From an uncultured Bacteroidaceae bacterium (lineage in GTDB: Bacteria > Bacteroidota > Bacteroidia > Bacteroidales > Bacteroidaceae), in contig CAJGCU010000075.1 of NCBI GenBank assembly GCA_904501945.1, positions 1-12,142 of the forward strand: 12,142 nucleotides of DNA, read 5' to 3'. Positions 6,910 through 12,142 of this stretch are shown piece by piece; positions within the stretch are counted from its first letter, which is position 1; each line of letters begins with the position of its first letter. A model generated the notes under the pieces. It worked only from the letters and a program-made list of their open reading frames with translations. It did no database searches and was not told the origin of the DNA. A program made the translations under genes and the position numbers.

Positions 6910-8325
6910 ATGGCAAAACAAGGACACCCCAAAGGGCTTTACCTGCTGTTTGTCACAGAAATGGCAGAAAGATTCTCCTATTACGGCATGAGAGCCGTGT
7001 TCACACTCTACATGATAGCTGCACTCTTCACGATGGATGCAGCTAGCGAGATATATGGCTACTACACAGGACTGGTGTACCTCACGCCGTTGTTTGGCGG
7101 ATATATCGCCGACCGCTACTGGGGCAACCGACGAAGCATCGTGGTTGGCGGCTTGCTGATGGCGCTCGGACAATTTCTCATGTTCCTCAGCGCATGCTTT
7201 GTACAACCTGCAATCCACGAGCCTGAAGGAATGATAGATCCTTCTATCGACAACCAGCTGACTATTATTTTGATGATGGGCGGACTCTTTTTCCTAATTT
7301 TAGGCAATGGTTTCTTCAAGCCCAACATTTCCACCATGGTCGGAAACCTTTACAAGCCCGACGACAAGCGAAAGGACACGGCTTTCACCATCTTCTACAT
7401 GGGCATCAACATTGGAGCCACATTAGGTCCTCTGGTATGCGGCATCTTTGAAGGCGACTACTTGAACCCCACTCGTTTCAAATGGGCTTTCCTGTGTGCT
7501 TGTATCATGATGCTGCTATCCATTGTCATTTTCCACTTACTGCAAAACAAATATTTAGTCAATTTTAGAGGAGAAGCTATAGGACTTCCTCCTGCACTTT
7601 CGTCCAGCACAGAAGCAGGGAAAGTAGCAGCAAAGCCTCAAGAGCCTCTAACGCGAAAAGAAAAGCAACACATTGCGGTCATTTTCATCATCGCCTTATT
7701 CGTCATTTTCTTTTGGGCTGCCTACGAACAGGCAGGTGTGTCGCTCACCTATTTCGCCGATCAGCAGACCGACCGCCACATTTTCGGGTGGGAGATGCCA
7801 ACCAGCTACTTTCAGTCCTTCCCTGCCATCTTTGTTGTGCTCCTTGCACCAGTCATGTCACTGATATGGGAAACTTTAGGACGCTTTGGAAAAGAACCTT
7901 CATCTACCATGAAACAGGCCATAGGACTGGCCTTCCTTTCATTAGGTTATTTATTCATCGCATACGGGGTGAAAGATGTCGAACCAGGCATGAAAGTCAG
8001 CATAATATGGCTCACAGGGCTGTACTTCATCCACACACTTGGAGAATTGAGTCTGTCCCCCATCGGTCTGTCACTGGTAAGCAAGCTATCCCCCAAACAT
8101 CTGGCAAGCTTAATGATGGGCATTTGGTTTATGTCAACTGCCATCAGCAACATGCTGGCAGGCCGACTCGCCACACTCTACCCCGACGGAACAACAAAGA
8201 CGCTTTTAGGATTCGAAATCAGTTCTTTGTACGATTTCTTCATGGTGTTTGTCATCATGTCGGGCGTTGCAGCTATATGCCTTGCTGCCATCACACCTAT
8301 TCTCAAACAAATGTCAAAAGATTAA
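6910..8325 (+). CDS. Proton-coupled di/tripeptide transporter, POT (PTR2) family
   Basis: A 471-residue inner-membrane major-facilitator protein of the POT/PTR family, which imports di- and tripeptides with protons. Family signatures are present in order: ExxERFxYYG in TM1 (E17, E20, R21, F22, Y24-Y25), GGYIADRYWG at 63-72 in the first cytoplasmic loop region, GNGFFKPNIS at 132-141 with the conserved Lys137, the PTR2 signature FYMGINIGA at 162-170, and GELSLSPIGLS at 378-388 with the conserved Glu379. About 12-14 hydrophobic segments are visible, with a hydrophilic stretch at about 220-252. Length is typical. It has its own promoter and is followed 111 bases later, on the same strand, by hypD, with no terminator in between. 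Transport of hydroxyproline-containing peptides is a context-based guess; the family is usually promiscuous. Confidence 0.93.
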   Translation: MAKQGHPKGLYLLFVTEMAERFSYYGMRAVFTLYMIAALFTMDAASEIYGYYTGLVYLTPLFGGYIADRYWGNRRSIVVGGLLMALGQFLMFLSACFVQPAIHEPEGMIDPSIDNQLTIILMMGGLFFLILGNGFFKPNISTMVGNLYKPDDKRKDTAFTIFYMGINIGATLGPLVCGIFEGDYLNPTRFKWAFLCACIMMLLSIVIFHLLQNKYLVNFRGEAIGLPPALSSSTEAGKVAAKPQEPLTRKEKQHIAVIFIIALFVIFFWAAYEQAGVSLTYFADQQTDRHIFGWEMPTSYFQSFPAIFVVLLAPVMSLIWETLGRFGKEPSSTMKQAIGLAFLSLGYLFIAYGVKDVEPGMKVSIIWLTGLYFIHTLGELSLSPIGLSLVSKLSPKHLASLMMGIWFMSTAISNMLAGRLATLYPDGTTKTLLGFEISSLYDFFMVFVIMSGVAAICLAAITPILKQMSKD

Positions 8326-8366
8326 AAAAACGACATATCACCACACATATTTATCAATTAATTTAT

Positions 8367-8374
8367 TACCTTTG
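8367..8374 (+). promoter_or_regulatory. Candidate -7 box for hypD
   Basis: TACCTTTG matches TAnnTTTG and lies about 60 bases upstream of the hypD ATG at 8437. No TTTG -33 element is seen at the expected distance, so the promoter may be weak, activator-dependent, or accessory to read-through from the transporter gene. Just after the box, CCCAC (8377-8381) can pair with GTGGG (8391-8395), and CCAC (8384-8387) can pair with GTGG (8391-8394). The two short hairpins exclude one another. Confidence 0.45.
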
Positions 8375-8436
8375 CACCCACAGCCACATCGTGGGCTTAA
8401 CTTACACTTAAACGATTATTTATTCAGAGTTATATT

Positions 8437-10875
8437 ATGGGAAAAACTATCGCCATGCGTGCTCCGCACAGCAAAATGAATTATGCCTTACAATATCCTG
8501 AAAATGAAGGAGGAATGAACGATCGCATCAAGCGTCTGCGTCAACAAAGCGTTGAGACAGAACCAACACTGACAATAGAACGCGCACTTATCGAAACCGC
8601 CTTCTATAAGGAAAACTACGGAAAGATGCCTAACTGCATTCTCCGTGCCAAGAATTTCTATGAAATTTGCAAGAAAAAGACCATCTATATCGGTGAGGAC
8701 GAACTGATTGTCGGCGAACGAGGTCCCAAGCCCAAAGCCGTACCGACCTTCCCTGAACTCACCTGCCACACAGTAGAGGATTTGCACACACTCAACACGC
8801 GTGAACTCCAGCCCTACCGCATCTCACAAGAAGACATCGACACCTACGAGCGCGAAGTCATTCCTTACTGGGAAGGGCGCACTCAGCGCGAACGTATCTT
8901 CAGCCATGTCAGCAAAGATTGGGAAGAGGCATACCATGCAGGTGTTTTCACCGAGTTCATGGAACAGCGAGCCGGAGGTCACACATCTATGGACGGCAAG
9001 ATGTACCAGCGAGGCTTGTTAGACTGCAAGGCGCTCATTGCCAAGACCATCGCCGAACTTGACTTCATCAATGACCCTGAAGCAACAGACAAGCAGCAGG
9101 AACTTCAGGCTATGGACATCAGCTGCGATGCCGCCATTATTTTTGCAGAACGACATGCCGACTTAGCAGAGAAAATGGCAGCAGAAACTACAGACCCACA
9201 ACGCAAGGCAGAACTTCTGAAAATAGCCGACGTATGTCGCTGGGTTCCTGCTCATGCACCACGCGATATGCAGGAAGCCATACAGATGTATTGGTTCGTA
9301 CATCTCGGCACTGTAACCGAACTGAACGGATGGGACTGCATGAATCCTGGACACATAGACCAGCACTTGTACCCATTCTACCAGAAAGGCCTTGAAGAAG
9401 GCACCATGACTCGCGAAAAGGCAAAAGAACTCATATCCTGCTTCTGGATTAAGTTCAACAACCAGCCAGCGCCTCCAAAAGTCGGCATCACCGCATTGGA
9501 ATCAGGAACATACAACGATTTTACCAATATCAACATCGGCGGAATTGACAAGTACGGAAACGATGCCGTAAACGAACTCTCATACGTCATTCTTGAAGTA
9601 CAGGAAGAACTGCATGAACTGCAGCCTGGACTCTCCATCCATGTATCCAAAGTAACTCCAGATGACTTCGTAATGGCAGGAGCAAGAGTCATCCGACAAG
9701 GCCACGGATACCCTTCTTGTTTCAATCCCGACACCTACACCAAAGAGCTTGTACGTCAAGGAAAGACACAAGAAGACGCCAACGAAGGCGGCTGTTCTGG
9801 CTGTATTGAGGTTGGTGCATTTGGCAAAGAAGCATACATTCTCACAGGCTATCTTAATACGCCAAAAATCTTCGAAATCACGCTCAACAATGGTATTGAC
9901 CCCGTAACTGGCAAGAAACTTGGTCTCGAAACAGGCGATCCACGCAACTTCAAAACCTATGAGGAACTGTACGAGGCATACCACAAGCAAATGGTGCATT
10001 TCGTCAACATGAAGCTGGCTGTCAACAATTACATCGAACGCATGTTCTCGCTCTATGCGCCAGCCACTTTCCTTTCGCTTTTCATCGACGACTGCATCAA
10101 GCGAGGACAAGACTACTACAGCGGCGGTGCACGCTACAACACCACCTACATCCAATGTACGGGTCTTGGCACCATTACCGACTGCCTCTCCACGCTCAAG
10201 AAGCATGTCTTCGAGGATAAGAAGTTCACCATGGACGAAATACTCGACGCCGTCAGCCAAAACTTCGAAGGCAACGAGAAAATGCGCCAGTTCATCATCA
10301 ATCGCACACCTTTCTTCGGTAATGACGATGACTACGCAGACAGCATTGCCGTGAAGGTTTACGACGACCTCGTCAATGCCATCGAGGGACACCCAAACAC
10401 CCGTGGCGGCAAGACACAGCTCAACATGCTTTCAACCACCTGCCACAACTACTTCGGTTCCGTCTGTGGCGCCTCCGTCAATGGCCGTCTGGCCAAGTTC
10501 GCCATCAGCGACGGCACTTCGCCTGCACATGGAGCAGACACCAACGGACCTACTTCTGTCATCAAGTCGCTTGGCAAGCTCGACCAGACAAAATCAGGCG
10601 GAACGCTGCTCAACGTACGCTTCGTGCCCTCGCTCCTCAAGCGCGATGAAGACCTCAAGAAACTGGTCTCTCTCATCCGCGCTTACTTCAACATGGGCGG
10701 ACACCACATCCAGTTCAACATCGTGGACACACAGACACTCCTCGACGCCCAGAAGCAACCCGAGAACTACAAGGATTTGCTCGTTCGCGTAGCTGGCTAC
10801 TCCGACTACTTTAACGACATGACCGAACAACTGCAGAACGAGATTATAGCACGCACAGAGAACGAAGACTTCTAA
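8437..10875 (+). CDS. hypD: Trans-4-hydroxy-L-proline dehydratase, glycyl radical enzyme
   Basis: An 812-residue glycyl radical enzyme that removes water from trans-4-hydroxy-L-proline to give (S)-1-pyrroline-5-carboxylate. The glycyl loop is VRVAGYSDYF with radical Gly787; the active-site cysteine and base are C456 and E458 in SGCIEVGAFGKEAYILTGY. Every catalytic or substrate residue I recall from Clostridioides difficile HypD is found at a constant offset of 22: F174, H182, D300, S356, D361, F362, C456, E458, Y472, T667 and G787. This separates it from pyruvate formate-lyase, glycerol/propanediol and choline dehydratases. The enzyme is cytosolic, oxygen-sensitive and needs a radical-SAM activase, which is not in this window. 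The 22-26 residue N-terminal excess depends on start choice: ATG 8437, 8455, 8476, or 8515, the last preceded by AAGGAGGA but at very short spacing. It follows a peptide transporter and ends before a strong terminator. Confidence 0.93.
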   Translation: MGKTIAMRAPHSKMNYALQYPENEGGMNDRIKRLRQQSVETEPTLTIERALIETAFYKENYGKMPNCILRAKNFYEICKKKTIYIGEDELIVGERGPKPKAVPTFPELTCHTVEDLHTLNTRELQPYRISQEDIDTYEREVIPYWEGRTQRERIFSHVSKDWEEAYHAGVFTEFMEQRAGGHTSMDGKMYQRGLLDCKALIAKTIAELDFINDPEATDKQQELQAMDISCDAAIIFAERHADLAEKMAAETTDPQRKAELLKIADVCRWVPAHAPRDMQEAIQMYWFVHLGTVTELNGWDCMNPGHIDQHLYPFYQKGLEEGTMTREKAKELISCFWIKFNNQPAPPKVGITALESGTYNDFTNINIGGIDKYGNDAVNELSYVILEVQEELHELQPGLSIHVSKVTPDDFVMAGARVIRQGHGYPSCFNPDTYTKELVRQGKTQEDANEGGCSGCIEVGAFGKEAYILTGYLNTPKIFEITLNNGIDPVTGKKLGLETGDPRNFKTYEELYEAYHKQMVHFVNMKLAVNNYIERMFSLYAPATFLSLFIDDCIKRGQDYYSGGARYNTTYIQCTGLGTITDCLSTLKKHVFEDKKFTMDEILDAVSQNFEGNEKMRQFIINRTPFFGNDDDYADSIAVKVYDDLVNAIEGHPNTRGGKTQLNMLSTTCHNYFGSVCGASVNGRLAKFAISDGTSPAHGADTNGPTSVIKSLGKLDQTKSGGTLLNVRFVPSLLKRDEDLKKLVSLIRAYFNMGGHHIQFNIVDTQTLLDAQKQPENYKDLLVRVAGYSDYFNDMTEQLQNEIIARTENEDF

Positions 10876-10927
10876 TTATACGACAAGCATCTTCGGCTAC
10901 GAACATACCACACACACCTCAAGCATG

Positions 10928-10966
10928 GAGGCACAGGGCATTTTCACCTTGTGCCTCTTTTCTTTT
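10928..10966 (+). terminator. Strong intrinsic terminator after hypD
   Basis: Arms GAGGCACAGGG (10928-10938) and CCTTGTGCCTC (10947-10957) form an 11-pair stem (one G-T wobble) with an 8-base loop, followed by TTTTCTTTT. It lies 52 bases past the hypD stop codon. Confidence 0.92.
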
Positions 10967-10997
10967 CAAGGAGGGCTGGGCAAGTGGCTGCAAACGC

Positions 10998-11089
10998 ACA
11001 CCGTGCAGACAAGGTTTCAGACACCGTGTACACAATAACACGAACACCCTGTGCCTATTATTTCCGACACGGGCAGCATGTCTGAGTAT
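10998..11089. repeat. Degenerate tandem array of four 23-base units beginning ACAC
   Basis: Units begin at 10998, 11021, 11044 and 11067, exactly 23 bases apart. The first two begin ACACCGTG, the third ACACCCTG and the fourth ACACGGGC. Units 1 and 2 agree at about 14 of 23 positions, and units 2 and 3 at about 13. Each unit head is itself part of a short inverted repeat, for example GCAC-ACC-GTGC at 10996-11006 and ACAC-C-GTGT at 11021-11029. The 23-base pitch is the same as in the palindromic elements at 18-74 and 11132-11165. The series fails at 11090. Confidence 0.55.
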
Positions 11090-11131
11090 CAACGATTTGG
11101 TATTTTGGAGGGGAAAGAGCACAAAAAGCAT

Positions 11132-11173
11132 ACCCGATGGGTGCACCATGCCGTACTCGAGGGGTACGATGCG
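11132..11173. repeat. Decayed second copy of the 23-base-pitch palindromic element
   Basis: Units ACCCGATGGGT (11132-11142) and ACTCGAGGGGT (11155-11165) start 23 bases apart. The 12-base spacer GCACCATGCCGT (11143-11154) matches the first spacer of the left-end element (CCACCATGCCGC, 29-40) at 10 of 12 positions. CGTAC (11152-11156) pairs with GTACG (11164-11168). A third unit is not recognisable. Because the spacer is conserved as well as the palindromes, this is a related copy and not a chance palindrome. Confidence 0.75.
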
Positions 11174-11450
11174 TTATCAAAAACGTTTGTTCAATATAAA
11201 GAGTCGCTTAGCGAGGTACTACAAAAACATATCTTTGTTATATCGAACTCAAAACAATGCAAGCCGCAATATCCTCTTCTGTTATTTGAACATGATTTGT
11301 GGCACACAAGGCTTCTCAAAATTCGCAATAATGAAATATTCTCAGGTTTCAGCTTGCAAGAAAAAGCATAACGCTTCCATTTTCCGACAAGGTGTTTGGC
11401 ATGGCAAAGTCACACAATAATTTCCTCCTTACAAATGGTTTCTGCTATTT

Positions 11451-11485
11451 TTTGACCACAAAACAGAAAAAACTTCGTATTTTTG
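11451..11485 (+). promoter_or_regulatory. Candidate promoter for msrA
   Basis: The -7 box TATTTTTG at 11478-11485 matches TAnnTTTG, and a TTTG lies at 11451-11454, 23 bases upstream, which is longer than the usual 19-21. Transcription would begin near 11492, giving a leader of about 15 bases to the ATG at 11507. The surrounding sequence is very rich in A. Confidence 0.55.
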
Positions 11486-11506
11486 CAAAAAAAAACATTC
11501 TGAATC

Positions 11507-12022
11507 ATGACAAAAGACATATTCTTAGCAGGCGGATGCTTTTGGGGCACCGAGCATTATTTCAAGCAGATAGAGGGTGTAATAAACACAGAAGTGGGAT
11601 TCGCTAATGGGCAGACTGCAGTTCCCACGTATGAAGAAGTTTATACCGACACGACTGGGCATGCGGAGACGGTACGCGTCGAGTATGATGATACCATCGT
11701 AGATTTGGAGTTTCTGCTGCAGATGTTCTTCAAGGCCATCGACCCGACCAGCCTCAACAAGCAGGGGCACGATGAGGGCACACGCTACAGGACTGGCGTG
11801 TACTACACTTCGGAAGAAGACCTTCCCGTCATCAAGAAAGTATTTGCCGAGCAGCAGAAAGAACTGAATCAGCCTATCGCTGTAGAAGTTGAGCCATTGG
11901 ACTGTTTCTACCCAGCAGAAGAATACCATCAGGACTACCTTGACAGGAACCCCGACGGCTACTGCCACTTGCCTTTAGAACTATTCGCTTTCGCACGGAA
12001 TGCCAAAAAGGGGAAACGTTAA
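11507..12022 (+). CDS. msrA: Peptide-methionine (S)-S-oxide reductase MsrA
   Basis: A 171-residue cytosolic repair enzyme that reduces the S epimer of methionine sulfoxide in proteins and free methionine, normally recycled by thioredoxin. The catalytic Cys11 sits in GGCFWG, and the family segments YEEVYTDTTGHAE (42-54), DPTSLNKQGHDEGTRYR (79-95) and AEEYHQDYL (137-145) are all present. Cys153 in GYCH and Cys133 in LDCFYPAEE are candidates for the recycling cysteine; the GYCH position is the usual one in this subfamily. It is a stand-alone MsrA with no fused MsrB domain. No signal peptide is visible. It stands alone on the plus strand and converges, 23 bases away, on the gene entering from the right. 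Confidence 0.95.
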   Translation: MTKDIFLAGGCFWGTEHYFKQIEGVINTEVGFANGQTAVPTYEEVYTDTTGHAETVRVEYDDTIVDLEFLLQMFFKAIDPTSLNKQGHDEGTRYRTGVYYTSEEDLPVIKKVFAEQQKELNQPIAVEVEPLDCFYPAEEYHQDYLDRNPDGYCHLPLELFAFARNAKKGKR

Positions 12023-12037
12023 AAGCCTTCTACGGCT
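12021..12037 (-). terminator. Weak hairpin between converging genes
   Basis: AGCC (12024-12027) pairs with GGCT (12034-12037). In the minus direction the hairpin is followed by TTTT, so it could help end the gene entering from the right edge. The stem has only four pairs, and the T run overlaps the msrA stop codon. Confidence 0.25.
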
Positions 12038-12045
12038 CTTCCTAT

Positions 12046-12142
12046 TTATTTTACGAGCATCTTTCGCCCATTCCGAATCATGATGTCATGATGATCGTCG
12101 CCAACACGCAGGCCTACCAAATTGTAGGCAGGTGTCGGCTTC
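12046..12142 (-). CDS. C-terminal end of a probable secreted protein (partial)
   Basis: The minus strand is open from the right edge to a TAA at 12048-12046, giving the last 31 residues of a protein. They include PAYNLVGLRVGDDHH and end IMIRNGRKMLVK. The pattern YNL-x-G-x-(R/K)-V-(x)n-NG(R/K)K resembles the short C-terminal beta-strand tail found on many Prevotella and other Bacteroidales secreted or surface proteins, where it follows a variable enzymatic or adhesive region. Nothing of the main body lies in the window, so the function cannot be stated. Confidence 0.6.
   Translation of the reverse strand, partial: KPTPAYNLVGLRVGDDHHDIMIRNGRKMLVK

Larger units (their letters stand above)
10876..11506. 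other. 631-base gene-free stretch between hypD and msrA
   Basis: It holds, in order, the hypD terminator (10928-10966), a degenerate tandem array of 23-base units (10998-11089), a decayed copy of the left-end palindromic repeat (11132-11173), an 11-base quasi-palindrome TCGCTTAGCGA (11204-11214), and the msrA promoter region. Frames at 11051-11371 and 11097-11420 are open but read as low-complexity, charged, domain-free peptides crossing the repeats, so I do not call them genes. A lone TATCTTTG box at 11230-11237 has no -33 partner and no convincing gene after it. Confidence 0.7.

Noticed and set aside
7713..8411. 232-codon open frame overlapping the transporter in another frame
   Set aside because: Its translation is rich in His, Arg, Cys and Thr with no domain, while the transporter frame carries all POT motifs across the same DNA.
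9580..10392. 270-codon open frame antisense to hypD
   Set aside because: It is an antisense shadow: the sense strand encodes unbroken HypD with all active-site residues, and the antisense translation has no recognisable domain.
8437..10875. Pyruvate formate-lyase, or choline/glycerol/propanediol dehydratase, as the identity of the glycyl radical enzyme
   Set aside because: Pyruvate formate-lyase has adjacent active-site cysteines, absent here. The substrate-pocket residues match HypD at a constant offset, including F174, H182, S356, D361 and Y472.
11230..11289. TATCTTTG box followed by a 10-codon ORF (MQAAISSSVI), like a leader peptide
   Set aside because: There is no -33 element at the right distance, no regulatory hairpin pair and no biosynthetic gene downstream, so chance is the simpler reading.
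11051..11420. Two overlapping plus-strand frames (about 106 and 107 codons) between hypD and msrA
   Set aside because: They run through the repeat elements, have no promoter box at a proper distance and no protein-like features.

Overview
The window looks like a chromosomal segment from a Bacteroidota, most likely a Prevotella-like Bacteroidales (inference). The evidence is promoters of the Bacteroidota type (TAnnTTTG, in two cases with a TTTG box 19-20 bases upstream), a TlpA-like secreted thioredoxin of the form common in this group, and a gene end at the right edge whose tail (YNLVGLRVG ... NGRKML) resembles the C-termini of Prevotella secreted proteins. Shine-Dalgarno sequences are largely absent.

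Layout. Positions 1-573 carry no intact gene: a 63-base GC-rich imperfect palindrome built from 11-base units at 23-base pitch (15-77), and the probable relic of a GyrI-like domain (356-538). A bidirectional terminator (570-610) follows. On the minus strand, read right to left, come a secreted TlpA-like thioredoxin (6633-5449), trxB (5392-4445), dsbD (4448-2343, ATGA overlap with trxB), a terminator, and a HerA/DUF853 ATPase (2286-610). On the plus strand, diverging from the TlpA-like gene, come a POT-family peptide transporter (6910-8325), hypD for trans-4-hydroxy-L-proline dehydratase (8437-10875), a strong terminator, a 631-base gene-free stretch with more 23-base-pitch repeats, and msrA (11507-12022). 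The C-terminus of a minus-strand gene enters from the right edge.

How the genes fit together. TrxB, DsbD and the TlpA-like protein form a likely operon that moves electrons from NADPH through a thioredoxin (encoded elsewhere) across the inner membrane to the periplasm. MsrA in the cytosol normally draws on the same thioredoxin pool. The POT transporter and HypD suggest a second theme: uptake of di/tripeptides, which could include collagen-derived Pro-Hyp, and anaerobic dehydration of hydroxyproline to pyrroline-5-carboxylate for reduction to proline. Neither the radical-SAM activase HypD needs nor a pyrroline-5-carboxylate reductase is in the window.

The least explained structure is the set of intergenic repeats: three arrays in two gene-free regions share an exact 23-base pitch with short quasi-palindromic units. 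Two of them also share a nearly identical spacer.
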